NCBI GenBank assembly: GCA_021397835.1
Contig: JAJFZO010000581.1
Location: 1,116,001-1,180,000, forward strand
DNA length: 64,000 bases
Direction: 5' to 3'
Origin: Moringa oleifera
Taxonomy: Eukaryota > Streptophyta > Magnoliopsida > Brassicales > Moringaceae
This document shows, in pieces, positions 1 through 12,570 of the stretch (positions are counted from its first letter, which is position 1; each line of letters starts with the position of its first letter). The notes beneath the pieces were generated by a model. It saw only the letters and a program-made list of their open reading frames with translations. It searched no databases and was not told the DNA's origin. The translations under genes and the position numbers were made by a program.

Positions 1-442
1 AAGGTACTCCTAACAGGGCTATAAAGGAAGAACCCAGATGGACATGACCTGAACATTGCTGTTCCTGTTGCTCAGGCGTATCACAGCAAAAAAGCACACC
101 CAACACAAAAGCAAACTCAATGAGGGCATTCCCTGTTTATGTAAGTGGCATCTTGCATCCGGTGAAGATTCATAATGAAGTACACAAAGAGACAAGGCAG
201 AAATTCTCAACTAAGAAAGTATATAGAGAAACAGTTAAAGGAACTAAGTTTGAAGAAAGTATTCGAACTAAACATGTACAAACAAAAGGGGCATCACAAT
301 ATCGATAAGAGTCTACTACTAAACAAAATGTCGCATACAATGCTATACAATAATAATAATGATGACAATAAAAAACCCAAACACAAGAGTAATCACTGAC
401 TCCTACGAGCCAATGTCAGATCCATGCTCGCAGAAAAGGACC
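1..442. other. 3' flank / 3'-UTR of the tetraspanin gene
   Basis: No supported gene. This stretch lies just downstream of the stop codon of the minus-strand tetraspanin gene and most likely contains its 3'-UTR. The short reading frames here show no recognisable domain. Confidence 0.5.
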
Positions 443-840
443 TCAAGCCTTCCATCCGGGAGAATATGCATTGTCCCTTCTGTTGTTCCTGAACGCACAG
501 CACCCAACAGAGTACACAATGATAAGGAAGATAAGGAATACAATGTTCACAATGGCCACCTTCTTCCAGGAACTCCTGATGTTGTCCAGAAATCCAGCCT
601 TGCATGCTTGGCAGTTGAAGCACAGAACATCTGCCTCATTACTCCATGCATCACAGTCAGCGTTGGTGTATGGCCCGGCAGTCTTGGTCCAGTTAGTTGG
701 GTTCACATAGGTGAAGCCACAATCATTTGATGGCTTGCAGCAACCAGACTGCAATAAAACAAGAAAAAAGACTCCTTAAATTCCAAAAATTAGAAGCTCA
801 GTATGTAAATAACTAATCAAATAGACTCTTTTTTCAATCA

Positions 841-909
<69 letters not shown>

Positions 910-2664
910 CTACAAGGGGGTAGCACCCATATACATAAGTGATTCAGACTAATCAAATAGATTCAAACAAGCAGAGAGGAACTCAATCCTAAACCCAACA
1001 AACAAGTTGCCAGGTCTATTCTAGGACTGGAGGCAAGCTAATTTAAGCCGTGCAGAAAGACAAGTATCAGCCAAATATATTGTTTCCAAGAATTGAGAAG
1101 TGAGAACCCGTCTACATACAGCTTGCCACAATTTTTCCTCTGTATCTCAATGTTGCAGTAAAAAATAATTTAAAGGACAAACCTTAATACACAGTAGCAA
1201 AAAGATAAATTTTGGTGAGAACTAAGTTCATGTGGGAATGTAAAAAAACATGGATTTGTTCAATTTCCTCCATATGCATACAGGGGAACATACTGGGATG
1301 GAGGACAACAATCTAGAACCAAACAAAAGCAACCGTGAGTAAAAAAGACCCAATAACTGTTGATTGATACATCTTTGTCTAAAAAAAATGTTAATTCCTT
1401 TGTGAAACATTCTTCAGGTTTCAATGAATCCTTAAAAGGGAGATTTCGTGGAAGCTACAACTTTCCCAAAAATCCTTTTCACAAAATATGTACTTCAAAG
1501 ATCAGAAAGGATATATTTCACAGAAAAAGCTGGTATAAATTGTGATGATCTCTAATCCCGCAAAAAGTAAAAGTAATCCAAAGATAGATATATAAGTAAG
1601 CAAAGAGCAGAACCTTTTCTTCAAAAAGGGAAAAGATGAACAGACCTATTTTTTTTAAAAAATACAAAGTTAAACCATGCCCTCACTTAAAGGCCAAAGT
1701 TTGCCTAAAGGATGACGAAGGAACAAAAAGAAGAATCAAAAGGGGAAAAACCATTCTCGTAGTCAACAGTAAAATGCTTTTCTGATTTGGTTGCAGGCTC
1801 CACAAGTAATACTTTGTACCGAAATGCTTTCATAAATTTTAATGCAGAACCCAAGCACACAATCGACGCAAAGTTCAAATAGAATAGATAACCCAAATCA
1901 AGATCTGACACAGATACACGAAAGAAACTATTGAAAAGAGTGAAAAGGCAAGCCACATACTGAATCAAATTAAAAATTCCCTATATCCGTTATCAAAACC
2001 ACTAAGCCCCGTCGATTAAGAAGAAGACCACCAAATTCGAAAAGGAAAGCAAGGAAAAGACAGAAACCAACCACGGCCCAATTCAAATTTTAAAAAACTG
2101 AATTCCCAGATCCCGAAAAGTGAAAAAACGTAATGGCAAAAGCGACAGATTTCATACCTGAGTAGCAGACAAGTGTTCTTTGTAGAACTCTTCAGCAGGA
2201 TCTGCTATGTACTTATTATGGAATTCGGAGCAGACCTTGCTATCGATTAAGCAGCTCTTGATCTTGTTCCAGTTTTTAGTGTTGGTGACTCTCTTTTGCA
2301 GCCAATTGGAGTAATCACCGAGCCTGTACTCTTTGTACCCTTTACCAGACAACACTTCACCCGCACCCTTGTTGGTGACCACGAAAGCAAAGATGGTGAA
2401 GCAGAACACGAGTACGATCAAGAGGAACATGACCAGCAGGTAAAGCCAGAGCAGCCACGAGACTCTACAGCAAGCACCGATCAGCCCCGCGATGGAGACC
2501 AGCATGAGAAACACACCCAGAACAATCACGGGCTTATCAAGGAATCTCTCACACTCTGTTGCGCCGTTTTTGCTCAGCCAGACTCCCGCTACGAGGATCG
2601 GAATAGAGAGTACGAAGGTGAGGAAGTTAAGAATTCCGATAAGGTTGTTGCTAAGACGAAACAT
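443..2664 (-). CDS. TET8: Tetraspanin, TET8/TET9-like (2 exons)
   Basis: Exons read 2664-2158 and 748-443, joined in phase 0, giving 270 aa, the usual length of plant TET8/TET9. Four membrane segments are visible: about residues 7-30, about 44-65, about 73-98 and a C-terminal one near 235-257. The large extracellular loop carries the plant tetraspanin hallmark GCCK(P) motif directly after the splice junction (residues 171-174) plus further paired cysteines (CDAW, CFNCQAC). Plant tetraspanins organise plasma-membrane microdomains, and TET8/TET9 mark extracellular vesicles; that role is family knowledge. The start was chosen because MFRLSNN is the conserved N-terminus; the in-frame upstream ATG lacks family similarity. 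A TATA box lies about 140 bp upstream of the start. The intron (1.4 kb) contains a CT/AT microsatellite. The assignment to TET8 rather than TET9 is less certain than the family. Confidence 0.93.
845..906. repeat. Compound (CT)n(AT)n microsatellite
   Basis: About 15 CT units are followed directly by about 16 AT units inside the single intron of the tetraspanin gene. It is likely to be length-polymorphic. Confidence 0.95.
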
Positions 2665-2805
2665 GGTTGGTTGATGGTCTAGCTCCGGAGAGGGAGAAAA
2701 AGAGAAGGAAATCAAGGAACGGAGGAATTCCCACTATGAGCAGATAAAGGAATAGAAGAATAGTCACGAGAGAAGCGATAATCAGAACACCGGGACCTGT
2801 AGGGT

Positions 2806-2813
2806 TATTTATA
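2806..2813 (-). promoter_or_regulatory. TATA box of the TET8/9-like gene
   Basis: TATAAATA on the minus strand, about 142 bp upstream of the ATG at 2664. This predicts transcription starting near 2775-2780 and a 5'-UTR of a little over 100 nt. Confidence 0.6.
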
Positions 2814-2975
2814 CGTGCGATCATATTTGCGCGTGTGCCAGAGCATGTGTGAACGCGCGTGTGATCTTAGATATTGATTTTCTTTTGCGTGTGGGACTAT
2901 TATGTCATTGAATTCTGGATTTCTTGCGTGCTGGACGCGCTGGATAGACGAAGGTACTCACCCTAAAGATGACGA

Positions 2976-2983
2976 CACGTGGC
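2976..2983. promoter_or_regulatory. G-box / ABRE-like element
   Basis: CACGTGGC, a consensus G-box overlapping an ACGTGGC ABRE core, about 165 bp upstream of the tetraspanin TATA box. Such sites bind bZIP or bHLH factors and often give ABA, stress or light response. Function here is inferred from position only. Confidence 0.4.
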
Positions 2984-4590
2984 AGTGCTGGGTCGAGCGC
3001 GTGATGTTGCTATCCTAAGTAAGTAGTGATGATTCTTAAAATCTTTGTTTTTCTTCTATTTGTTTCCCAGTTTGAAAAATACCTTTGATTATCAAAATTG
3101 AAATTTAGAATGACAATTATAGCCCCAACGGTCAAAGATGCGGTGCTGACGACTGGTACTAAAAGGTGGTGTTCTTTGTGCCTTTTTTTGCTGGTCGACG
3201 TCTGTGATGTACTAGTTTACTAGCCCCTATGACAAACGGCGTTAACCAAGGGAGGCCGTTAAAAGCACCATTTATCTTCTCCTGGCGGGACTGAATCGTC
3301 TGCTTCCTCTGCCGTTACCATGAATGGGTTTGATTATGTCACCCGGCGTAGTTTACACGCGTCTTTCCTTTGAAGGGAGGAAGAGGAACCATCTTAGAAT
3401 GTTCTGCGTTCATGATTTTTTTTTTTTTAAATTCAAAATATAATTTATTATTACCTGGGATTCCAATAAATTACTAAATAGGAAGTTGCCTAGCTGTAAA
3501 GTTTATTACAGTAACATTTTAGCAGCCATCAACATGTCCTTATTTTCGTTGTTTAAGTTCGAAGTTTCCGTTTTTTTTTTTTTTAATTTTTTAACGAAGG
3601 TGTTTCCAAAGTTAAACACGAATTCCATGTGTAATTAAGCTCAGATATGTTTAAGACTCTGATTCATAGAAGGAGAAAAGTCAAGTCTAAGCCTCGTTTA
3701 TTCAAAATTTTGGTTCAGATGATATTAGGCAAAATACCTTTTTTGGTATTTTGAAATATTGCCCATTTGTTTTATGAGATCGCAATAAAAGAAACTGCTT
3801 TTTTTTTTTTTTTCTTTCATAACGCGTGAAGGGGAAGAGCAGACTGGACTTTAAAGACGTTATTGTTACTTATTACATCAGTTGACAAGAGAGAAAGCGT
3901 CGGTGAAAGCTCAGTTTGTGCCCTAAATTGATTAGAAGTCAAGAGTTTAATATTATCTTATGAATTGGTCTAAGCCAAAACTACTCTAAATATATGAATA
4001 CCAATTCATATCTCATATTTGCATGACCTCAATATCATTGCATTTTCCCAAGGAGGAATCTCTGTGTTTCTCCTTTTTTCTATTTCTATCGGGAGGAGAG
4101 ATATCACCAATCTTCAAGGAAAGTGGTGGGTGCTGGTGGTTGGGCTGATTGTGCCACTTTGACAATCAAACGCGCTCTCTGTCTGATAATTCAAACCAGT
4201 ACCGGTACTGGTAAATCCAACGAGATGCAGAAAAGAACCTTCCCTTCTCATCCCAAATAGCCAAATACCATGTACTGTACGAACAAGTATATATATAAAT
4301 ATATATATATATATGTTTTTTATTCAAACCCTCTCCATAAGGACTGTCAACAACTAGGTCCCAAGAACAACTAATTGCATTTGATAATTGAAAGGTCTGA
4401 AATTAATGAAGAATCATAAACACGTACATCAGAAAATTACTAGGCTCCCTTTGAAGTGCCCATGCACAATAATTTGAGTATCAACACTTAATTATGTTCT
4501 CAATTTCTACTTTATTGATTCAAAAGGATTCAAACATAAACTATCAAACAAACTGGAACACCAGGCAGCAACGCAATCTGACATAGTATC
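2984..4590. other. Intergenic, no gene seen
   Basis: AT-rich spacer with several T-runs (for example near 3418-3429, 3571-3584 and 3800-3813) and a short AT dinucleotide tract near 4290-4315. No supported coding exon, RNA gene or transposon was seen. Confidence 0.5.
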
Positions 4591-4596
4591 GGCTCA

Positions 4597-7213
4597 CAGG
4601 GGACCGGCAAAAGTTCCATTCTCTCTCTGTTCATTCCATTTCTCCACCTGCAGCAGCACACACATTGAAGTCACGACTTGAATTAATGACGAAGGCCGAA
4701 ATGGAAACCATGAACTGAATTAACCAGGGAAAGTTGCTGTTATTTATATCACCAGGAAGATACATATGGACCTAGAAAATCAGTGAGGCAGAATAAATTA
4801 ACCAAGTATGGTGGGATCTCTACGAGACAACCATCATATATTGACCCCATCATATAAGCTGAAAAAGAAAATATATATACCTACATATGGTTCATGTAAT
4901 ATCACTTAACGCAGAAGAATCGTCAAAATCTGGTTCCTACTAACCAAACACATGCAGAAATTATAATAATAACTTTCTTAGAAAGTATTTCCAAGAGGGT
5001 ACACACTTGATTAGCTTTACAAGATTAGGTCATCAATTATGATTAGAAATATGCTTATATTGAAAATTGATGTGTCAACACCTGAGGACTAGGCACCTGT
5101 GTCTGTGTAAGACAGTTTCAAGAGAAATCAACTTAGCTTAGAGCTCGTATAATTATGAGAGTGCTATGCCCTATTCTGAAAATAGTAACACAAATCCATT
5201 GATCTCCAAAACCCAGGATGATATAGCAACCATTGTCCATGATGCCATCATTGTCGATCACCACGCAAGATTGCAACACAACTTTCTATTGGAAGCATGT
5301 GATGCAAAATACTTCAGCAACATTAATGCACGGGGATGGAGCTCACCTTATATAAAATAAACAGTAGTTTTTCCAAGACTTGAAACTAAGCAGATAATGA
5401 GCTGCAATAAGGCAAAGAGCTTACGTGTACTCACCCATTCTCCTGGGCAGAGTGATCTATAGTATTTAGCAAATCTTCCACATTCACTAGAGTCCTCACC
5501 TTTGGCTGCCACACACCTGCAGTTGATTTTGATGTTGAAGGAACAAAATAGAATTCTATTATTCTATTCGATAGAATGTGACAGGCAAAATTGGCAAAGT
5601 GCAAAACTATATACCTATGAAACTCAATGTAGCGGGTGAAACAATGCCTGGTTTGATTTGTAGTAGGGAATCGAAAATCAGCAGGGGCTGTTTTCAGTTC
5701 AATCTGATAAACAATACACATAATAAATGTAACATAAAAGGGTGCAGAATGGGACAACACGACTAATTTGATGCATAAATATACATTGTTGCTGCAGCCA
5801 ACCAGCTGGGAGAAAGAACATTACTCAATACAGATATAAATTTTTGAAATGTCATTATAAGAAAACTGGAAAGTAATTTCAAAGGACCAAAACATATTTC
5901 ATGACAATAGACAATAGAGTAGTTTCACAGATCCCATGGCCACCCAGAGATTCAGTATAAGAGCCTAGTACGCAAAGCAAGATGGCAAGTGAAATTAAGC
6001 TGAAATAATTTCAGGAACTTAAGGGGAAAAAGGAGCACTTCTGTCTTTCTTCTTTTACATTTTTAATAAGAGGGTATTACAAAGCCAGTTGCAAATCTCG
6101 TGTACATTCCAAGCTCACACTACATCACAATAGGGAAGGACCTAGTCTTGGTCCAACCTACACTGAACAGTGTCCCCTCCTACGTGACTGAGGGGGGTAA
6201 AAAATTGGATAGCAATACCACAGCAAGAACAGCAGCAAAATTTAATGAAAAAATTCCAGATTATCTGATATCAAGATTAAGAACTACAATCATAAAAGAA
6301 ACAAGTAACAGGCAATTTCAAAAACATAAAGTAAGTTATACCTAAAAGCACTAGCAAATCTAAAATGGTCTGGCAATATTTGGAACGATTAATTTCTGAG
6401 TCAAATCATAACATGTCAGTTGAACTGATTACATTACAGGTTTCTGAAGTTCTAAAAAAGCCCAAGAAAACATCGGTGCTCACCATAACTCCGTTATTTC
6501 CCAAAGCAAAAACTTAGTCAGAGGCAATATTCTAAGATGGCTCTTCAGACTTTCTTTCTTAAATGTTTAACAAGTTCCTTCTTTTTGTATTCTGCCCCCT
6601 TCTAATAAGCATGTTCCTTTCCCATGTTCATTCAAGAACAGCAAGAAAAATCATCATAATTACTGTCGGAATTGCCTAACTATGTATATTAGCATATACA
6701 CATACACAAAAATTAGCGCGTTGCACTGTCTCACAACGAACACAAAGTGATTAGTGTGAATGTCCCAGGCTCAATCCAAACAACACACACAACCTCACCA
6801 AATGCCCCAAAACTGATAATACTTGATAACTAAGAAGATTCAAAAACATGGCTAAAGCTCCCACAATTCATATGAATGAACTACAAACGGAATAAGCTTA
6901 GGAAAACAAATGCAAAAGAATTTATAGGTTGATTCGCAAAAAAACCAAAATTTCTAATTCACGATCAACCATAAAAATGATAGAATAAATAAAACCTAGA
7001 AAAACATCGTGAAACTATATCCGTTTGGTTTCCGAGAAATCCTCGGAAAATAAGCCAGAAAACTCTGCAAACTCATCAGATACTTGGGGTTGAAGAGATA
7101 AATTTAAATTTTGATGCTTTTCACATTTGCTTTTCCTTCCCTGCAGTTCCTGAGCAACCAAACGAAGGGAGGAACAGAGAGATAGAGAGTCGAAGGCTTA
7201 CCTCGTCTGCCAT
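4597..7213 (-). other. Possible small spliced gene or non-coding transcript, unrecognised
   Basis: I do not recognise this locus. On the minus strand an ATG at 7213 starts a 12-nt exon (MADE) followed by a good GTAAG donor. A second exon, 5505-5435, could follow in phase 0 (PKVRTLVNVEDLLNTIDHSA and a few more residues) and ends at a GG|GTGAGT donor. A further acceptor with strong pyrimidine context lies near 4640, followed by an open stretch, but its frame does not continue that of exon 2 in the way that gives its best-looking peptide (EKWNEQRENGTFAGPL). A missing middle exon, or a non-coding spliced transcript, would explain this. Exon limits are tentative, and no protein family was identified. 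Confidence 0.22.
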
Positions 7214-7596
7214 GACTGATCGGATCGGAGGGCAACAAGGCGAGGGACGTTGGTGATGTGGGAAAACTCTAAAGAGGCATAAGCTCATCAATTAAAACGA
7301 GTTCGTTCCTCATTTCGATCCGGTCCGTCCGTTAACCAATAAGAATAAGCCACGTGCTCAAGAAAGTCCAGAAGAAAGAAGACCAGTTTCTTCCTGGGTG
7401 GGCTTTTAGGGCCTCATCGGACTCACTTTGGGCTGGGCTATCAGGGGGCCCTACCCAGCCTGCATCCACATGTACTCGCCACATCGAACAGAGGATGTCA
7501 AACAAAACACAGACAGTTGCTAACTTTTCTCCTGAGTCTCTCGCAAAACAAATTGACTTGGTAAACACCATGAGAGTGAAACAGTACAAGAAGCTG

Positions 7597-7603
7597 CTTA
7601 TAA
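7597..7603 (+). promoter_or_regulatory. Possible TATA box of the second tetraspanin
   Basis: A CTTATAAG motif lies about 105 bp upstream of the ATG at 7705. The spacing suits a short 5'-UTR. It is inferred from motif and position only. Confidence 0.35.
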
Positions 7604-7704
7604 GAGACTGATCAAGGGGGATTTAAACACTCGTGCATGTAAAATCCATGGAGGAATTCCCTACCTTTGCTCCAAGTTCCTTCTTGTAATTCTTCTCCAT
7701 TGAC

Positions 7705-8760
7705 ATGGCAGAAAATACTAACCCTGCGGAAGCTGTGGCAGTGACAGTGACGGAAGAGAAGAACACACAGGCAGCAGATCAGGATTCTACCGACGAAAAA
7801 ATGCCTGAAAAAGTTCTTCAAGCTAAGAATGTTGCTGGTCTGCTAAACATACTCTCTTTTGTTCTCTCTCTTCCACTTCTTGCCTTTGTCGTTTGGTTGC
7901 TATACATGAAAGACTATGACTGTGAAAATCTGTTGAAGTTGCCAAAATACCAAATCGGTATCGCCATTGGTATGATTTTTGTGTTCTTGATCAGTAATCT
8001 TGCTTTGTTCTTGAGGTCCCGGCTGCCGATGCCGGGACTGATCGTAGTTATGGTGCCACTGATAGTAATGCTCACTATGGGTCTTGGTATCGTGGGAGCT
8101 TACGAGATGGCAAGCAGATCCATACCAGCTTCACCAATGTGGTTCAAGTTGAAAGTTCGTGACCCTAACAACTGGAACAACATCAAATCCTGCATTTACG
8201 ACAGGGGAGTGTGTGACGATTTAGCTTCGAGATCAATGAAGCTCAGATCATACGATTTTGACATGAAGAAATTGTCATCCATAGAGGTAGTATACAACCC
8301 ATTATTTTATGTACATGCATGCATGCATGCATTAAACCAGTTAACAACTCTCTTACTCATCGTTCTTTTCATTTCATCTCCATCGTCTGGTTCAATGGAT
8401 CATAGTTGCGACATGCATTGATTCCATCCAAGTAACTTGGTTGTGTTTGTTTCCAAGTCTGGATGCTGCAAACCACCAGAGACTTGCGGACTGGAGTACG
8501 TTAATGCTAGCTTCTGGGAAAGGAAAGATGAAGAAGAAGTAGAAAGATCTAATTACCCTCACGATCAGGACTGCGATCACTGGAAGAACGATCACAACAT
8601 CTTATGCTACGACTGTCAATCTTGCAAACATGGTTTCTTGAAGACACTACAAAGCAAATGGTGGAAACTCGGGATCTTCCTAGTTTTGATGTCCTTATTG
8701 CTCATTCTTTCTCACTTGTTCTTGTTCTTTGCTACCATATGGGAAAGTTTTGCAGGCTAG
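7705..8760 (+). CDS. Diverged tetraspanin (2 exons)
   Basis: Exons 7705-8286 and 8458-8760 join in phase 0 to give 293-294 aa. After a hydrophilic, acidic N-terminal extension of about 40 residues (unusual for the family) come membrane segments at about 43-66, about 85-104 and about 110-132, then an extracellular loop with the SGCCKP motif right after the splice site, CDHW and CYDCQSC cysteines, and a last membrane segment. The intron sits at exactly the position and phase of the intron in the TET8/9-like gene at 443-2664, so the two share ancestry. It is strongly diverged in sequence from that neighbour and in opposite orientation. Plant tetraspanins act at the plasma membrane; no specific role can be read here. 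It might be a lineage-specific or tissue-restricted paralog. Confidence 0.85.
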
Positions 8761-9392
8761 ACAACTTGAAAGCCAACCACAGCATTTTCTTTTTCTTGGT
8801 TTTTTTTCTCTTTATTTCTCAACTAGATGGCAGTTTGTTTTACTTAAATTTGAAATTTTTCTTCATTAGCTATCTTCATATCTGTCAGCTATGGATGATT
8901 AATGGTGTTAATTTCCTTGACCATAGTCATAAAACTTTTTGTACCATCACCAAGATTTGTGAATAATTCATCAGATTCAAGTGACACAACAGGGAAAACA
9001 TGTCAATCCTTTGACCTCTAATCAATATTATCCATTGCACCTTTGAAAGTAAGAACATGGCAAGATTTTTGAGGCGTAAATCAGAGATTGCAATGAATGA
9101 AAGAACATCATCTCCTTTGTTAAAAAAATAAGAGAAAGAACCTTCATGCCAACAGTTGATTGTTATCCAGGACCCATTGCTTCAGCTCAGCTAATTGCCA
9201 GCTTGCAAGATATAGTTGATACATAATAATTTTAAAACTAACTGTAGTCTCAAAGCACAATCATGCTATAACCAATCACATGAAAAAATGTTTTAAAGGC
9301 ACTGGTTCTTGTTGGGACTGCAATCTTCGCAATCACCCAATTGACATTCCTCAGAAAACTAGCAATCTGGGCCAAATGTGGAATGGCCGCTA
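8761..9392. other. Convergent intergenic spacer
   Basis: Holds the presumed 3'-UTRs of the tetraspanin (+) and the FLX-like gene (-). Nothing else is supported. Confidence 0.5.
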
Positions 9393-11174
9393 CTATGGCA
9401 GCTTCTCAACTTCACCCCTGTTCATGCTAGGGGGCATATGATCCTCCCGAGGCTGCACTGACCCCCATGCAGGGATAGCTGCACTGTCAACAACAACAGG
9501 GACAGTTGCACCGTTGCTGCTCACATATGGGATCATCCCTTCACCTGCTGGCCTGACACACGTGTGCCTAAGAGGCCTTCCATATATATCAGCATAGGCA
9601 CAACCTCCATATATGGGTGGTGGGTAAGGAGTATCAGACTTTGTGTAGCCAACACCATATGCATTTGGGGCTACAAACATAGTGGAATCAGAAGTATCAG
9701 GAAAGAGGAAAAGCTTTTAGGGAATGTGAACTAATAAGGGCATCAAATATAAAGAACAGAAATGTTACCACGTGCTCTGCTCTCAGCATTCAAGATTTCA
9801 GTGCGCAACTTTTCCACTTCTCTCACCATCCCAAATAGAGTGTTCTCCATTTCTTTCATTTCCCCCACCATATCCATGTTTGAACGCTTATCATACTCAA
9901 ATGTTTTACTAATTTCCCAACAAAAGAAGAAAAATATGGTTAGGTTCCACAAGGATTTCATAAAGACAGTACAGTGTGATCGTCACAATGGAAACTAAAA
10001 GATGGACATAATGATTCTTGCTGATGTAAGCAAAACATATTTAGTTGCTCTTGTCATTCACCATTCCAGCAGCGCACACTACATTGATTACAGCCTCTGG
10101 CTCACAACGCTACTTAATTAGATAATGCTTAAACAGCTTGGTGTCATCCAGGTCTCACTTCATTATATGACCCTCCTTCTAATACTAAAGAAGCTAAAAC
10201 AAGTTTCAAGTAATCGCTGTATTCCGCAGAACCTTTGTCATAACACCCTCATTTTGAATATACCAATCAGTGTATGTCATATCATGAGAAGCAGGACTAA
10301 CCTAAGTTTCGTGGTAAAATAGTGGGGTACAAGGTCAATTATACATTAGTTCAATGGAATTCCTAATAAGTTCTGAACTACAAAGGAGCAGCTGTCACAG
10401 GGAGGATTACACTAACTAGATTCTCATGATCCTATTGATCTACATCAAGGATCATTACCTCCTAAAATATCTGTTCTGCCTCTATGAAGAAGAGAAGGCA
10501 AATGGAGATTATATTGTTTTAAATTAAGTGAGACGCAGTCACAGGTTAAATAATGTAAACAGAGGTAAGCGTCCAGTAATAGCAAAAAGCTGGAACAGAA
10601 TGGTCGGTCGCCTGACTCACCGTAATCTCTGGTGCTCTTTCCTCAAGCTGTCAAGCTCGGCAAGCAACTCTGGTAGAGCCATAGCATCAGCACGGGCCTT
10701 CTGCAATTCCTGAGAGGCCAGATGAATTTGGGCAGTGAACTCTTGTCTGGCTTTCACCAAGCTTTGTGCTTCAAGATGTGCCAGTTTCAAGTCCCTTTTC
10801 ACACTCTCACCAGCATTAATATCTGCTTCCATTTTTGCAATTTTATCCAACAGAACCCTGATTTGAATATCACTCTCGGTCTGGATACTTCCAATGTGTG
10901 CCTTGAGTCTTTCTACTTCCTCCCGAGCAACTTCAAGCTCCTCCCTCAAGGCAACATCAGTTGCTGCCAATCTATGATTTTCCCCAGTAAGTTGTTCAAT
11001 TTCGGCTGCCTGAGCAGCAATCCTATTTTCTAATTGTTCGGAAGGAGGAAATGGCTCCAATGACCAATGACCGGCAGGAGGATCAAACCCAGGCAATGAA
11101 CCATGACGCATCATCCCTGATTCTTGGATAGGCTGCCCCTGATAAGCTGGTGGAAATCTTCGTCTTGCAGCCAT
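9393..11174 (-). CDS. FLX-like coiled-coil protein (3 coding exons)
   Basis: Coding exons 11174-10621, 9908-9769 and 9670-9393 give 323 aa with continuous phases 2 and 1. The N-terminus (MAARRRFPPAYQGQP, then a basic/proline-rich stretch) is followed by a long heptad-rich coiled coil from about residue 45 to about 225 (ENRIAAQAAEIEQL; EVERLKAHI; EVEKLRTEI). The C-terminal third is low-complexity and rich in Y, P and G. This architecture is that of FLC EXPRESSOR (FLX) and FLX-like proteins; FLX partners FRIGIDA to activate FLC in Arabidopsis, while FLX-like members have less defined roles. An acceptor lies immediately before the ATG and a CCCAG|GTATG donor at 12435/12434, so a 5'-UTR intron of about 1.26 kb is likely. 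The exact subgroup (FLX or FLL1-4) is not determined. Confidence 0.85.
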
Positions 11175-12434
11175 CTGCAGGCAATCTATCAGGTGGCTTT
11201 ATGAAGTATCCTACCTGCTTATTGCCAAGAGAAGAATTGCTCATAAAACAAGGTATATCATAGTGGCTAAGAGTTCGAACATAACTGTGCTTTCAACAGA
11301 ATCTTCACATATCAAGACCTTGAAAACCTTCTTACTAAACTTGTTCCAATGATATAGAAAGAGCCACCATGGATGCAATACCTACTAATGTAACCAAAAC
11401 AACATACACAATGTGAAATAATATCGCTATCATAACTCTGCTATCAACAGAATCTTCACTAATCAAGACTTCGGAAACCTTCTAAATAAAATTGTTCAAG
11501 CAATAGAAAAAGTCAGAATCTGTGTGCTACCTACTAATGTAACTAAGGTACACGATGAGAAATAGTATGACTATTGTAACCAGAGCTCTTTCAGCAAAAT
11601 CAACTCTTTGAATTTTGAATCAATGTCCAGAATCCCCAACATTTCTCACTTTTGACCTATGAAGAATCAAGTAAAAAGATTCTAGAATCTATTCTATCAC
11701 ATATGTAAATACAGGGTATACCAATTAGCGAAATTAAATCCCAGTCTGTATATATCACCAAGTCTACGTCCATCAACCTTCCATACAAAGTCCATTAGCA
11801 ACAACTTAAACCTCTACAAGTTGTGATAAGAATTTGATGCCTCTTACTTGTAATGATCAAGGGTTTCAAACCCATCTCCACACTTGACAATGATGCCATG
11901 TGTCTACCTTGAAACCAGCCTAATGTTTCATTCTCAAAGATTATGAGTGACTTTTAGCCTCGTCTTATATAACATTAATTCAAATATCCCCAAATTTTTA
12001 GTTGGTGATTTTAAATAAATACATCTATCCACATGCATAGATACATATGGTTACGCCTATAAATTGTATGAATACATCTGCTTCAACCACAGTATTAGTC
12101 AAGATAAAGGTGAATTCTTGCTTCATCTTGTCAACAGTCAGATCAAACAAACAATTAGGAGAAATCCTTTGCAGAACTGACCCTCTATTACATCATTCCA
12201 ACATGAAAGAGCAGAACGTTTGGTACACAGGTTAACTCTCTATCTCTCTTGGCAAACGGGTTAGGTATCAGGAAACTTTCCCCTTTTTTCCGGGAGGGTG
12301 AGGCGGTGAGCAAATAAACAAACAGAGTATTGATCAACAATTTTTTGATTAAAAAAATGTACATTCGAATAAATGCAAGATGTTGAATTCGCAGACACAG
12401 AGAGACTGAAGCATTTCAACGGAAACAGACATAC
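11175..12434 (-). other. Probable 5'-UTR intron of the FLX-like gene
   Basis: Bounded on the minus strand by a CCCAG|GTATGT donor (exon end 12435) and a GCAG acceptor directly before the ATG at 11174. The untranslated first exon would lie at about 12435-12570. Contains a diverged tandem duplication (11280-11577). Confidence 0.6.
11280..11577. repeat. Diverged tandem duplication, about 150-bp unit
   Basis: Two adjacent copies (about 11280-11430 and 11431-11577) share blocks such as CAACAGAATCTTCAC and CCTACTAATGTAAC at the same offset of about 151 bp. They sit inside the FLX-like 5'-UTR intron. Confidence 0.8.
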
Positions 12435-12570
12435 CTGGGGGGTATCTTTACTGGGTTCTGTTTCTAGGGTTCTCTTCTTCTTCTTCAATAATTTAATTTT
12501 CAATTGTTTCAAACAAAGAGAGAACAGAGCACATAAGAGAAGGAAGGAGTTCCTCTTCCCTTAGTCAGTG

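Noticed and set aside
5166..5360. 64-codon plus-strand frame within the unknown locus
   Set aside because: No domain. I also examined its reverse strand as a possible missing middle exon but found no frame that joins the proposed flanking exons.
7354..7611. 85-codon plus-strand open frame before the second tetraspanin
   Set aside because: No domain, overlaps the likely promoter of the tetraspanin, and the antisense strand is equally open over the same bases.
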